DNA of 64,000 bases from an uncultured Eubacteriales bacterium (GCA_905198835.1 CAJKDY010000004.1:86380-150379), one strand, 5' to 3'; positions 1 to 8,920 are shown, counted from the first letter of the stretch. Notes: generated by a model from the letters alone, not told the origin. Made by a program: numbers and translations.

Positions 1-415
1 AGTGCCAGCAGTAGTCACAACGGGCGATGCGCTGCTCCTCCTGCCGGAAGTAAAGGGCCAACTCCAGAAGATAGAGGCCAAAGAGGTCACGGGCAGCAAA
101 GACACACTGGCCTTCCGGCGTGTTATTCAGAGAGGCCGGATCACAGGCAGTCGCGATGTCGGGGTAAGTCCTCCAAAGTTTCTCAAACCGCTCCTCCTGG
201 CTGGCCCGCTCCATGCCGTCAAAGGCCACCTCCCAGATGTTACGAAGATAGGCCTGGACCCGAAACGGCTCCCGCAGGACCTGAAGGATCCGATACCCAG
301 CCCGCAGCAAAAAGGTGGCGGAGCCGTCGTCGCGCGTCTGCATACTCCAATGGAGGCGCTCGCCCAGCAGGAAAAAACTCACTGGGTTTTGCTCGCGAAG
401 CAAGGAAGGGAGCAT
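1..415 (-). pseudogene. DUF6076-like protein, N-terminal part (runs off the left edge)
   Basis: The minus strand reads without a stop from an ATG at 415 to the window edge, giving about 138 residues. It ends in a CDYCWH segment, as in proteins carrying a C-terminal zinc-ribbon-like CxxC region of the DUF6076 type common on Clostridia mobile elements. A stop codon lies two codons before the ATG and no ribosome site is placed well. The frame also abuts an unrelated plus-strand gene fragment at 421, so the 5' part may have been lost by recombination. No function is known. The family assignment comes from motif memory and is moderate at best. The rest of the gene lies outside the window. Confidence 0.45.
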
Positions 416-420
416 AAGCG

Positions 421-666
421 CCTAGGCAAAAAAGTCCTCCAAATCTCTCACCCAAGACAGTACGCAAGTATGTCATTGAGTTGGTGGACAGGGGACTGAT
501 CTCTACGGAGAACACCTCGGTCATTACCAAGAAGGGGATCAGACGCAACGGCTCTCTGCGCTACACCATCCGGCCTATCAAGGAAGCGGTAGAGCAGTAT
601 GAGCAAAAGCAGCTTCGGCAGTTGGAACTGGACACGGCGAACTGGAACGCGGAGAAGGCCGGGTGA
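421..666 (+). pseudogene. replication-initiator-like helix-turn-helix fragment
   Basis: An open frame without its own start encodes about 81 residues. It contains a winged-helix-like stretch (KTVRKYVIELVDRGLI) followed by IRRNGSLRYTIRPI and a basic, Gln-rich tail. This resembles the DNA-binding segment of replication initiator or HTH proteins found on Firmicute conjugative elements. The frame enters directly from the DUF6076-like fragment on the other strand, with no promoter or start codon, so it is read as the 3' remnant of a larger gene. Its neighbours are also decayed, which supports a dead mobile element. Confidence 0.5.
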
Positions 667-753
667 GTGCGAGTGACCTTGTCCTAAATTTCCCGTTGGT
701 GGTTTCGCCGAAGCGGACGTTCGCAAAAGGGGCCGGGGAGAGTGCAGGATAAA

Positions 754-783
754 GGCAGGTGGTCGCTAAAGTGACCACCTGCC
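754..783. terminator. perfect stem-loop after the HTH fragment
   Basis: GGCAGGTGGTC pairs exactly with GACCACCTGCC around an 8-base loop. A second small stem (CCCGC/GCGGG, 795-807) is followed by a CCTTTTTG tract at about 813-819. Together they look like an intrinsic terminator for plus-strand transcription, left over from the decayed element. Confidence 0.5.
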
Positions 784-960
784 CTCAACACCGCCCCGCA
801 GAGCGGGTCGGGCCTTTTTGTTAGGTGGCTGTAATTGGGCCATTTTGCGGTACAAAGTGGTCGGTGGCAAGGAAAATCAAAAAGAAATGCCGTGCCGTGG
901 TTGACCGCTTTCCTGGGTGGTCTCCCAAGGTGGTTAAGACCAAAAATGGAGGTAAATTAT

Positions 961-1479
961 GAGTAAAAATCAAATTCCGCAGTTTGAGAAGAGAGAGCGC
1001 ATCCCAGCCTGGCTGTATCCGTCCACGCTGAAGATCATCGACGGCGCGATGCAGACGGCCAACTGCAGAAGCTGAAGTGAGTTCCTGGAAGACGCCGCCA
1101 AGTTTTATGCCGGGTAGTCTCCGCAGAAGACGCGGTGAACTTTCTCCCTGCCGCTCTGGTGGAAGCTTTCCGAGCAACAGTACAAAGCAGCGAGAGTCGC
1201 ACCACCCGTCTGCTGATCTAACTGGCGGTGGAGATGGACATGATGATGAACGTGCTGGCAGTGGGGATGGAGGTGCCGCCGGAGGATCTGGAAAAGCTCC
1301 GCGCGCAGTGCGTCCGTGATGTGAAGGAAACCAACGGCAGTATCTCCTACAGCGACTTCCAGGAGCAATTCTATGTGACCGCTGACCGGGTGCTGCGGAC
1401 TGAAGGACCCTATCCGGACGAGCAACCAGAGATGACCCGCTTCGCCCAAGAGGTGCGGGTGCCGAGATCGACCAGGTGA
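961..1479 (+). pseudogene. frameshifted mobile-element ribbon-helix-helix-like gene
   Basis: A GGAGG ribosome site precedes an ATG, and the frame begins MSKNQIPQFEKRERIPAWLY. It is then broken into at least three pieces by frameshifts and stops (near 1075, 1117 and 1219). The pieces, read in order, keep the pattern of a roughly 140-residue family on Clostridia conjugative elements: an N-terminal NQIP..F.KRERIPAWL segment, a helix EFLEDAAKFY, and a C-terminal VEMDMMMNVLAV...RDVKETNGSIS segment. Such proteins are thought to be small DNA-binding accessory proteins. The gene is clearly dead here and ends before a strong terminator. Confidence 0.55.
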
Positions 1480-1495
1480 CCAATAGGAAGAGAAC

Positions 1496-1527
1496 GCGTG
1501 GCAGAGAAATCTCTGCCACGCGCTTTT
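1496..1527 (+). terminator. intrinsic terminator
   Basis: GCGTGGCAGAG and CTCTGCCACGC form an 11-bp perfect stem with an AAAT loop, followed by GCTTTTTC. It terminates the decayed gene upstream and faces the convergent SDR gene. Confidence 0.75.
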
Positions 1528-1561
1528 TCACGATTTTCAGTATCCTAACTCTCTATCATTA

Positions 1562-2338
1562 TCAGATAGCGGTCTTGCCGCCGTCGATGGCGATAGTCTG
1601 TCCGGTCAGATAGGAGGCACCATCGGAGGCCAGCAGAGTGATCAGACCATCCATCTCGCTGGGGTGACCGATCCGCTTCAGGGGAACCAAACCAGCGGTC
1701 ATCTCGGCATAATCCTCGGCCTGACCGGGCATCAACTCGGATAGGAAGAAACCGGGGGCGATGGCATTGACCGAGATGTTATAGGGGGCGAACTCCCAGG
1801 CCCAGCCCCGGGTCAGCTGAGGGATGGCGCCCTTGGAGGCCCAGTAGGGCACAATGGCGCCGGTCACGCTGGCCCGCAGACCATACATGGAGGAGATGTT
1901 GATGATGCGGCCGTACTTCTTTTCCATCATGTGCTTGGCCACATACTTCGTCATGAACACCACGGCTTCCAGGTTCACGTCAATGGTGCGATGCCACTGC
2001 TCGGGGGTCAGGTCGACGGTGGGGATTACCTCGCAGGTGCCGGCGTTGTTCACCAGAATGTCGATCTTGCCAAAGGTTTGGATGGCTTCATTGACCGCGG
2101 ACTCGATTTGGCCCTTATCGGTCACATCGCAGACGACGGGCAGTACCTTGTGGCCAAAGCCCCGGACTTCCTCGGCAACAGCCTCCAGCTTTTCCTTCCG
2201 CCGGGCCAGGAGCACCACATCGGCACCGCGGTAGGCCAGCGCACGGGCAAACTGGGCGCCCAGGCCGGAAGAAGCGCCGGTGATGAGGGCCACTCTGTTG
2301 TTGAGATCAAAACAATCCTTCATTTGGGATTCCTCCAT
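1562..2338 (-). CDS. SDR-family NAD(P)-dependent dehydrogenase
   Basis: The 258-residue protein is a classical short-chain dehydrogenase/reductase with a Rossmann fold. The cofactor motif TGASSGLG is near residue 20, NNAG near 95, the catalytic Ser in NISSMYG near 148, and the YxxxK pair in YWASK near 165. The C-terminal LTGQTIAIDGG is typical of FabG-like and sugar/polyol dehydrogenases. It probably reduces or oxidises a small carbonyl or alcohol in the cytoplasm; the substrate cannot be read from sequence. It is transcribed away from a TetR regulator that starts 160 bases upstream, so that regulator is its likely controller. Confidence 0.9.
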   Translation of the reverse strand: MEESQMKDCFDLNNRVALITGASSGLGAQFARALAYRGADVVLLARRKEKLEAVAEEVRGFGHKVLPVVCDVTDKGQIESAVNEAIQTFGKIDILVNNAGTCEVIPTVDLTPEQWHRTIDVNLEAVVFMTKYVAKHMMEKKYGRIINISSMYGLRASVTGAIVPYWASKGAIPQLTRGWAWEFAPYNISVNAIAPGFFLSELMPGQAEDYAEMTAGLVPLKRIGHPSEMDGLITLLASDGASYLTGQTIAIDGGKTAI

Positions 2339-2500
2339 TCAATTTTTTGTGGGACAAATCGAGCGTTTTCCATTGTCCCCAAGGCGATCATGTACTATAA
2401 TCAACCTTGTTAAAATCATAACAGGGCCGCAAAACGCCGTCAACAAACAATGTTATATTGATCGTCTTGAAAACAACAGAAAAGGAATTTGTGTTGCTTT

Positions 2501-3022
2501 ATGAAAAACAGAAGGATCACAATGACAAAGAGCCTGCTTCAGCAGGCTTTGGTGGAGCTTTTGGAGGAGGAGCATCTGCCGAGCATTACAGTAACTGCGC
2601 TGTGCGCCAAGGCTGATGTAAACCGCTCCACCTTTTACGCCCACTACGCCAGCCTGGACGCTGTGCTGGATGATGTGGAAACAGAGTTTCTCTCCCACGT
2701 CTCCTACATCACGGGGATCCAGGACCGGCGGCAGCACTGGCAGCAGATGTATGAGTATATGCGCTACATCCAGAGGCACAAAAGCACCTTCCTAGTCCTT
2801 CTGCAAAACGGTCGATTGGTGGACAAGGTTTCGGAGACCTCCGTGGAACTGTATCGGCAGAAATTGGTTTTGGACCGGGGTGAGTCTGAGGAAGAGTTCA
2901 AGCTCTTGCTCCAATATCATGTGGCGGGCACCTATCAGATGATTTCCTACTGGATCCAGCATGAGGAGCTTTACTCTATTGAGCATATCACTGACTTGAT
3001 TATTGATTTGATGGGGAAGTGA
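2501..3022 (+). CDS. TetR/AcrR-family transcriptional regulator
   Basis: About 173 residues. The N-terminal helix-turn-helix reads ITVTALCAKADVNRSTFYAHY, in two parts typical of TetR proteins that keep a short C-terminal ligand domain. The ATG at 2501 gives the MKNRRITMTK start usual in this subgroup. A later ATG at 2522 has a better-placed AAGGA and is an alternative. It is divergent from the SDR gene and probably represses it from the AT-rich shared spacer (2339-2500). A strong terminator follows. The inducer is unknown. Confidence 0.88.
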   Translation: MKNRRITMTKSLLQQALVELLEEEHLPSITVTALCAKADVNRSTFYAHYASLDAVLDDVETEFLSHVSYITGIQDRRQHWQQMYEYMRYIQRHKSTFLVLLQNGRLVDKVSETSVELYRQKLVLDRGESEEEFKLLLQYHVAGTYQMISYWIQHEELYSIEHITDLIIDLMGK

Positions 3023-3041
3023 TGCCTTGTGCAAACCCAAA

Positions 3042-3083
3042 AAGCGCGTTGCAGAATGAATAAGCTGCAACGCGCTTTTTTGT
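3042..3083 (+). terminator. intrinsic terminator of the TetR gene
   Basis: AAGCGCGTTGCAG pairs with CTGCAACGCGCTT and is followed by a T tract. It separates the TetR gene from the minus-strand radical SAM gene. Confidence 0.8.
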
Positions 3084-3144
3084 GAAACAGTTGCCTTGCT
3101 GGAAACAATGAGAGGGAATTCGTCCATAGCATAGGAGCATATCA

Positions 3145-4824
3145 TTAAGAATCGATACCACTTAACAGTCGGAGATAATAGGACTTGTTTTGCTCCATTT
3201 TGCTCTTTTTTGCAGTATAGAATAACAAAATGGGCTCCAGCGCACGACTGTGTTTTTGATCCATAACATGTATTTCCGTTTCAGTAGCCGACAATACACA
3301 TAGTAATTCTTCTTTTTGGCCAGACGTAAGCTTGTGATACGCTTCTGACCAACGTTGAATTAGTCCCACTTTTTCAAAATAGTCGCGATATCTAATATAA
3401 TCATCCGGCATCGCAAGGATTTCCAAATATTCTTCTACGCTATGACCAAATGCGCGCAGAAAAAAGTCCTTTTCTTTTGCGACAACTCCGGAAGTAACAT
3501 TAAGAATCACATTTATAGATTTAAGATACTTCTTGTTCCAGAGTGCACCAATATAACTGCGATCTGTGTGCTCGATTGAGGCGTATTTCATTGGAAAAGA
3601 AAAGAGACTTTTTATCTCCACATGCTTCTCACAAAAATCGACATTTAGAAACAATCTATTCCAAAGATCTTGAGGGTCATCCTGGTAGTTGTAAAGTAAA
3701 TAATTTGAGAAATGGCAAATGCCATTTTGGGCAGCCAAATCCATTGCGTGAAAGTATTCTTCTTGAGTATTGATGTCATCAAATGCAATTCGGCAAGGTT
3801 TCAAAGCTATTTGAGACAAGAGTTTTGCTTTTTCTGGTGTGAATAGGCGGGCGTCTAAACCTTGATTAAAATCTACATGGCGCTTTATACTATGATAGTT
3901 ATATCGACTAAAGAAATTTTCAATATACTGCTGCTGCTTGTGCAATTGTGAAAGAAGTAGGTCATCGCGGTTATCGGCAATAAGTTGCTGAATTGGCTGT
4001 AGCCTTTCAATATCTGCATTACTAATTCGTGAGGTTTTTATTCCCAAAAACTTTTTTTTAATGCGATGCATAAGGTGAATATAAGGCTTGTTGTTCTGCT
4101 CACGTTCGAATAAGCTACGGAGCATAATGGGCATTTCATTACACTTCCTGGCGGTGTTGTTTGTCGATCCAAAGCCGAGGCTTATAAGTGTATTAATCGT
4201 TTCAGATAAGTGCGGAGCAAAAAGAGCGTTGTTGTCCATAATAAGTAGATTTTTTTTAATGCCAAAACGTGCGTCCACGCGTTCAATTTGTTCCCTGATG
4301 TTTTGACACTCATAGAACGTGGGTTCCAATGTTTTGACTGCACAAAACGGGCACTTTCTCGGGCAACCACGAGAAGTGTATATAAAGTAACTATCTGCTG
4401 CAGGATAGTCATATGGAATGTCCCACAAAATATCATAATCGAGTTCAAGGATATCGATATTTACATTGTCATCATAACCCAAAAAATTAGAGGAGATAAG
4501 CTGTCCTATTAGAACCTGAACACCAGGGATTGCAGCCCTAAACCGCTCGGGCATAATAGTAGAGGCAATACCCCCCACAAATACCTTGTCAATGCCAACG
4601 ATAGCAATATAGTAACGAATAGTCTCAATACACATATCAAAGTCAAATGTAAACAATGTCGTTACAAAGATCTTGTCATAATTTGTGGCCTCGACAACCG
4701 GCAGTAATCCCTTGTGAAACTGGACAAAATCCCCTTTTGACTTATAATATGTAGAAATCTTCATAAGACCAATCGGAGGATATTTATTTTTATAGTTTGG
4801 CTCAACAAGCAAAATTCGTTCCAT
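3145..4824 (-). CDS. radical SAM protein with B12-binding-like N-terminus
   Basis: The 559-residue protein has a canonical radical SAM cluster motif, SRGCPRKCPFC (CX3CX2C), near residues 151-161. It is preceded by a Rossmann-like segment opening with MERILLVEPNYKNKYPPIGLM, as in cobalamin-binding radical SAM proteins. A His-ligand motif (DxHxxG) for B12 was not seen, so cobalamin use is unproven. The C-terminal half has no recognised domain. The gene is much poorer in GC than its neighbours. It follows the GHKL/cyclase operon on the same strand but sits behind that operon's terminator, so it may have its own weak promoter or depend on read-through. Substrate unknown. Confidence 0.8.
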   Translation of the reverse strand: MERILLVEPNYKNKYPPIGLMKISTYYKSKGDFVQFHKGLLPVVEATNYDKIFVTTLFTFDFDMCIETIRYYIAIVGIDKVFVGGIASTIMPERFRAAIPGVQVLIGQLISSNFLGYDDNVNIDILELDYDILWDIPYDYPAADSYFIYTSRGCPRKCPFCAVKTLEPTFYECQNIREQIERVDARFGIKKNLLIMDNNALFAPHLSETINTLISLGFGSTNNTARKCNEMPIMLRSLFEREQNNKPYIHLMHRIKKKFLGIKTSRISNADIERLQPIQQLIADNRDDLLLSQLHKQQQYIENFFSRYNYHSIKRHVDFNQGLDARLFTPEKAKLLSQIALKPCRIAFDDINTQEEYFHAMDLAAQNGICHFSNYLLYNYQDDPQDLWNRLFLNVDFCEKHVEIKSLFSFPMKYASIEHTDRSYIGALWNKKYLKSINVILNVTSGVVAKEKDFFLRAFGHSVEEYLEILAMPDDYIRYRDYFEKVGLIQRWSEAYHKLTSGQKEELLCVLSATETEIHVMDQKHSRALEPILLFYTAKKSKMEQNKSYYLRLLSGIDS

Positions 4825-4875
4825 ATCATCACCACCCCAAGTTTACCATGAACGGGGTCCCTTTGTAAAGATATA

Positions 4876-4922
4876 AAAAGCCAGTATCACAGATTTTTCT
4901 CAGAATTCGTGATACCGGCTTC
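4876..4922 (-). terminator. terminator after the GHKL ATPase gene
   Basis: Read on the minus strand, AAGCCGGTATCAC pairs with GTGATACTGGCTT (one mismatch) and runs into a TTTTTATAT tract. It closes the cyclase-like/GHKL operon upstream of the radical SAM gene. Confidence 0.75.
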
Positions 4923-4933
4923 TCAAAATATAA

Positions 4934-6412
4934 CTAATTTGCATTTAACCAGGTTATAAAATCTTCAAAGTAGGAGTCCAAGCTAAAATCCGTTATCTGG
5001 TCAATATATCTTTTTATGCGAGCATTCATGTCCTTAGAGATTTTGGACTTGATAATTCGTCTCTTATCAGCTGTTGGCAAATCTAGAAAGCTCTTTTTCG
5101 GGATGGGATCTTCTTCAAGTACTATGTCCTGACGGGCAAGCTTAATAAGAGCATCTTCTGCTTTCTTTCGCAACTCGTCAAGGCTATTTTTGGAGACCTC
5201 TTCTTTTTTCTTAGCAGAATAATAACCAGATAAAGCATATCTTGCTTGAAAAATATTTTCAACGAATTCCCCAACAAGCTTTAAGAAATTAAAAGAATCC
5301 TCGTCAGTTACGTCGATGAATGTGCGCCGAGCATTAGCGGAAATATTTACTTTATCAACAATATAAATAATGGCGCCAATCCCTCTTACGGCTTGGATTG
5401 TTTCATTTACCGTGTGCGAAATCATTCCAAACTGCTGAAGCGCAGGAATAAGTTCAGACTCATCGCAAAGGAGAATATTATCAATGTACATACGAATTCC
5501 GGAAAAGCTGTTTTTATTATTAATTGCGATTCCTGCGTTGGAGAACGTGTGTACGCATACAGCGTACTGCTCCAAATTGCTTTTACACAGATAATCTCTT
5601 AACAAGGATCGGGTAATGGGACGCTTGATGCTGTTTCCGTTATAAGAAATATTAAATGCTTTTGCGGGCATGGTGAAATCATCCGAGAAAGCAGGAGCTT
5701 TACTCAAATCTAGAAATAATTCATGAGTATCATCACTACCGCCTGGGCTGAGTAATTCTTCTTGAAAAGGTACAGGCAATAGCCACGATAAGTTTTCAAG
5801 AAAACTCCGTTCATCAACTGCGGCGTTTAGGACCAAAGAGATTGAGCTTAAAATGACCAGAAAACCGGTGTTTCGGTGCTCAAACAAAGAATTAGAATCC
5901 TTCGAAGACAAAATCGTCTTAATTGTCGATGCATCAGGGTGCTCTTCGAAATGAGAAATCGACTTCATTAAATCCACAAACTGGAGATTATTAAGTTCGC
6001 CATTCTTTCTGAGCTGCGCATATTTTTGGCAATCAATTGTATAGGTCTGAAAACGGTTTTGCTGATAATCTACGATATTTATAAAGCTAAGCTTTTGACA
6101 GTAGGATAAACCGGAAAGACGACCAATGCCCTTATATCCAATATTCTTACTTTTTATTTTTGCAGAATCAGCAATACTTCCCATAGTTGATGCAAACTTC
6201 TCTGGTGCAATACCTGTTCCATTATCTAAAAAGTAAAGGGAGTCCTGATCTTTCCAAATTTTTATTGCCAGACTGGAGGTGGAATCATCTTCCTCAGCAA
6301 CGCGCAAAGAATCCGCTGAGTTTTGGACATATTCTCTAAATACAACTATTGGCTTGTCATATAAGGATTCAGTAATTATTTCCACAATACTTGCTCCAAC
6401 TCTTTCTCGCAT
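4934..6412 (-). CDS. GHKL (Hsp90-type) ATPase-domain protein
   Basis: The 492-residue protein begins with an Hsp90/MORC-like nucleotide-binding fold. It has the N-box EYVQNSADS (residue ~30), the G1 box DNGTGI (~68) and a GYKGIGRLSG lid/G2 segment (~94). An ISANARRTFIDV stretch in the C-terminal half resembles the transducer part of such ATPases, followed by a charged helical tail. GHKL ATPases of this size, lone or paired with a signalling gene, are common in defence islands. The start at 6412 is chosen because GGAGG stands 8 bases upstream; a slightly earlier ATG contains that site. It is the second gene of an AT-rich operon, 36 bases after the cyclase-like gene. Function inferred only. Confidence 0.8.
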   Translation of the reverse strand: MRERVGASIVEIITESLYDKPIVVFREYVQNSADSLRVAEEDDSTSSLAIKIWKDQDSLYFLDNGTGIAPEKFASTMGSIADSAKIKSKNIGYKGIGRLSGLSYCQKLSFINIVDYQQNRFQTYTIDCQKYAQLRKNGELNNLQFVDLMKSISHFEEHPDASTIKTILSSKDSNSLFEHRNTGFLVILSSISLVLNAAVDERSFLENLSWLLPVPFQEELLSPGGSDDTHELFLDLSKAPAFSDDFTMPAKAFNISYNGNSIKRPITRSLLRDYLCKSNLEQYAVCVHTFSNAGIAINNKNSFSGIRMYIDNILLCDESELIPALQQFGMISHTVNETIQAVRGIGAIIYIVDKVNISANARRTFIDVTDEDSFNFLKLVGEFVENIFQARYALSGYYSAKKKEEVSKNSLDELRKKAEDALIKLARQDIVLEEDPIPKKSFLDLPTADKRRIIKSKISKDMNARIKRYIDQITDFSLDSYFEDFITWLNAN

Positions 6413-6448
6413 TATATGTACCTCCATTATAGTCGATGCCGCTGAGAA

Positions 6449-7237
6449 TTATTCAAATTCTTTGCCGCAAGCGTTAATTTCCTCTGCCAAGAAATTATAT
6501 TTAGGGTAATTGTGTTCGTCAAATTCAAATCGCTTTTTGCCCTCAATTATATTCTTTTGAATGTCCCTTTTCTTGACCGTCTTGATTTGAGAAATGTCCA
6601 AGTTTGTGATGGATGCCAGTTCACTCTTTTCAATAGGAACAAATGGGCGCAAATAAAAGCGACCTGTCTTTCCTTCGGAATATAATGCCTCATCTATTCC
6701 ATACGCATCTTTAAGCGCGAGATAAGTCTCTTCATCAAGGGCTACTCGAGGGAATTTCGAGATTTTATCTTCTAAAAGATATGCCTTAATTACACAGTCT
6801 CCGTAAAATTGGTGTGGTTCATTGATAAACAGGCAACCTTTTGCTATTCCTCCACGGAAAAACACTTTTTTGCTCATAGCATATAGGCTAAAATGCAAAT
6901 ATACCTTTATGAACTCTGCAAGATGGTCAATGCGATCAGTATAAAAATACAAGCTGTCTGAAGTTTGACCGGCTTTTGAAAATTCGGACTGCATAAAACC
7001 GGCGTTTTGTAATAACTGACTATAATAGTTGAAGATATGCTCATAGCTCTTTGCAAAGCGCTTATTGGGATCCTTACGGTTTTCGTCAAAGGCTTGCTTA
7101 AAACCAAGCACGTCAATGAAGGCGAAGTAAACATTTTCACGCATAGAATACTCTTCGATTGATTCCCTCGTTCTGGTAGGCTTTTTCTCTGCGGTTACAT
7201 CAGTAGGTAAGGCTGGAACGGGATTTGTATAAGCCAT
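6449..7237 (-). CDS. class III nucleotidyl-cyclase-like protein
   Basis: About 262 residues. The core reads FAFIDVLGFK near residue 40, then SDSLYFY near 95 and FFRGGIAKGCLF near 125. The spacing and residues match the two metal-binding Asp positions and the RxGI(x)xG strand of class III adenylate/guanylate cyclases, a fold also used by Pycsar defence cyclases. No membrane segment is seen. The start at 7237 is preferred over an ATG at 7285 because GAGAGG precedes it by 6 bases. A consensus promoter lies upstream, and the GHKL ATPase gene is the only co-operonic partner. The nucleotide product and true activity are unknown; the domain could be catalytically divergent. Confidence 0.65.
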   Translation of the reverse strand: MAYTNPVPALPTDVTAEKKPTRTRESIEEYSMRENVYFAFIDVLGFKQAFDENRKDPNKRFAKSYEHIFNYYSQLLQNAGFMQSEFSKAGQTSDSLYFYTDRIDHLAEFIKVYLHFSLYAMSKKVFFRGGIAKGCLFINEPHQFYGDCVIKAYLLEDKISKFPRVALDEETYLALKDAYGIDEALYSEGKTGRFYLRPFVPIEKSELASITNLDISQIKTVKKRDIQKNIIEGKKRFEFDEHNYPKYNFLAEEINACGKEFE

Positions 7238-7315
7238 AGATATCCTCTCGCTTTCTCTACTTTCACGATGATTATCGCTAAACATCTGCCATTAATGACA
7301 AGAACTTTAACATAT

Positions 7316-7344
7316 ATTATACTCCTGCGAGGCAATGTTTTCAA
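7316..7344 (-). promoter_or_regulatory. sigma-A promoter of the cyclase-like/GHKL operon
   Basis: On the minus strand TTGAAA and TATAAT are separated by exactly 17 bases, about 80 bases before the cyclase-like start codon. Confidence 0.7.
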
Positions 7345-7756
7345 TAGAGGGATTGCCATAAAAGGCAAAAAATAAACACTTATATAGCGTAGAATTGCTT
7401 AAAATTGAACAAAATAGATAATTTTTGAGACAATAGACGATTTTGGGCCAGTCGGTGCACCGTGAAATAAGAGATTCCTTTAGAGCTACTTATTTTAAAG
7501 AGGCTTAGCCAAAATCATACAATGATAAGTATAAACGCTAAATTCCGTACCAAGTGTTTAATCATAGGTTACACCCGGGAATCTGACTGATAGTAAGTTT
7601 GCTTCAACTATAGCCCCCAGTTACCCCGCTGAAAACAAAGAAAGACTAACAAACAGGCAAAGCCCAATTGGTAACTTTCTGATAACTCTCACCCACAGGG
7701 ATAGCTATTTGGCTATCCCTGTGGTATTGTGTGTCCCTGCAAAGGAGGCGCACGGT
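7345..7756. other. AT-rich non-coding stretch
   Basis: No convincing gene is seen. The stretch holds a CGGTGCACCG palindrome near 7454, one copy of a short repeat (GTTACC..GC.GAAAACAAAGA, 7620-7645) that recurs at 10380 and 24814, and a 13-bp stem-loop (CCACAGGGATAGC / GCTATCCCTGTGG, 7693-7724). Confidence 0.5.
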
Positions 7757-7843
7757 ATGGTAAAAGTGCTGAAAGACCTATTCTACGGCGATCTATCCTT
7801 CTCTGATCGCTCCATGCCCAAAGGGTGGCCATGCACAAGCTGA
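7757..7843 (+). pseudogene. short DUF6809-like fragment
   Basis: An AGGAGG-type site precedes an ATG that opens a 28-codon frame starting MVKVLKDLFYGDLSFSDR. It resembles the beginning of DUF6809 proteins, small helical proteins of Clostridia mobile elements that are normally about 100 residues long. The frame stops abruptly and runs straight into an integrase fragment, so it is read as a remnant. Confidence 0.4.
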
Positions 7844-7865
7844 GTACGAAGCGCTGTAAATGAGA

Positions 7866-7985
7866 GGAGACGCTGGCGGAGCTGTTGGACCGTTGGCTGG
7901 AGGAGTACGCTGCCCCCACCGTCGGGCCCTCCGCCCTGGCGGGCTACTGCCAGTACATCGACGGCTATATCAAGCCTCGCCTGTT
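7866..7985 (+). pseudogene. tyrosine integrase fragment (SAM-like core-binding domain)
   Basis: The frame ETLAELLDRWLEEY...SALAGYCQYIDGYIKPRL is the start of the SAM-like core-binding domain of phage/ICE tyrosine integrases. Only about 40 residues remain; the catalytic domain is missing. The sequence changes abruptly near 7985 into an unrelated minus-strand frame. A second integrase piece (arm-binding domain) lies at about 8921-9091. Confidence 0.55.
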
Positions 7986-8340
7986 GTGCACGATACCAGC
8001 CCAGTCAAGAATAGCCGCCAAAACGAACACAGGAGCATAAGTAGATTCGCCGATGCTTTTGCCCGAATACTTGATTGCGATCGCTCCAATAACGGTATCC
8101 GCTGTGCACTTTCCAAATCCAACCTTATCTTCTTTCCCGCGGGCGTTTCCTTTGCATGCTCTTCTGCCAGGAGAAGACTTCATCAGCGCCATAGTAATGT
8201 CGAATACACGATATTCATAGAAGGCATGATAATCATAGCTGTAGGAAAGCCTATCGCTGGTGAAGGCTTGCCCATCACATGAAGCCAAGACCTTGCACCT
8301 TTGGCCTTGAAGTAAAAAATCGTTACCACTCCGCCGCCTT
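7986..8340 (-). pseudogene. unrecognised protein fragment
   Basis: The minus strand is open for about 115 codons with no clear start codon. It contains GQRCKVLASCDGQAFTS, YSYDYHAFYEYRVFD and KGNARGKEDKVGFGKCTADT. Composition looks protein-like and unlike its reverse frame. It is cut off at about 7985 where the integrase fragment begins, so it is probably the N-terminal or middle part of a truncated gene. I do not recognise the family. Confidence 0.35.
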
Positions 8341-8376
8341 CATAGAGCTTCCTTATATCCAAATGTAATCAACAAA

Positions 8377-8757
8377 TCATTCCAGACTTTTGACAAAGGT
8401 CACCTTGTCGCTTTTGGCATCAATTTGGGTTTTATAGCCCACCCCCATCCAGCTGGAGGCATACGAATGGGTACGGGTATTGGCCCAGAAGGACGGCTTG
8501 AAATTTCTTGCTGTGTCGGGCAAAGTGAAACCCAGTATTTCTTCGATCTGCGAATAGGAAAGCGTCACTCGCATTTCATTCGTCGCAAGGAGATACTCTG
8601 CCAGCTTGCGGTACTTGGGACTGATACTGTCCAGCTGTGCCCTGCTCTGCGGGCGTTCCGCAGGAGTAGAGCCAAGTCGTTCCTCAAGTTCCTGCACCTT
8701 GTTTTCCAGTGTTTTGATCCGCTCTAGCATTTCTAGCAAAATTTGACTGTATTCCAT
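8377..8757 (-). CDS. DUF7662-domain protein with N-terminal coiled coil
   Basis: The 126-residue protein starts with a short coiled coil (residues ~8-32, LLEMLERIKTLENKVQELEE). A C-terminal domain follows, with KYRKLAEYLL, VTLSYSQIEEILGFTLPDTAR, FWANTRTHSYASSWMGVGY and KVTFVK. This is the pattern of DUF7662 proteins, small cytoplasmic proteins often next to restriction or mobile genes; their role is unknown. The start at 8757 follows GGAGGG by about 9 bases. It appears intact although surrounded by debris. Confidence 0.7.
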   Translation of the reverse strand: MEYSQILLEMLERIKTLENKVQELEERLGSTPAERPQSRAQLDSISPKYRKLAEYLLATNEMRVTLSYSQIEEILGFTLPDTARNFKPSFWANTRTHSYASSWMGVGYKTQIDAKSDKVTFVKSLE

Positions 8758-8920
8758 TGTAGTACCCTCCTGTTTTTTAGATTGTACTGTGAACATACCA
8801 TGTTAATTGGACTTTGTCAAGACTTATTTATTGTAATACATTATAATTATTTTTTGAGATGTTGTACAAAGTTTGACAAAGGCGGCGGTCAGGACCATCA
8901 TCCTGCAGCCGCCCGGGAAC

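Noticed and set aside
3145..4824. Viperin-like or B12-dependent methyltransferase assignment for the radical SAM protein
   Set aside because: The CX3CX2C motif is clear but the cobalamin His motif and viperin signatures were not seen, so only radical SAM is claimed.
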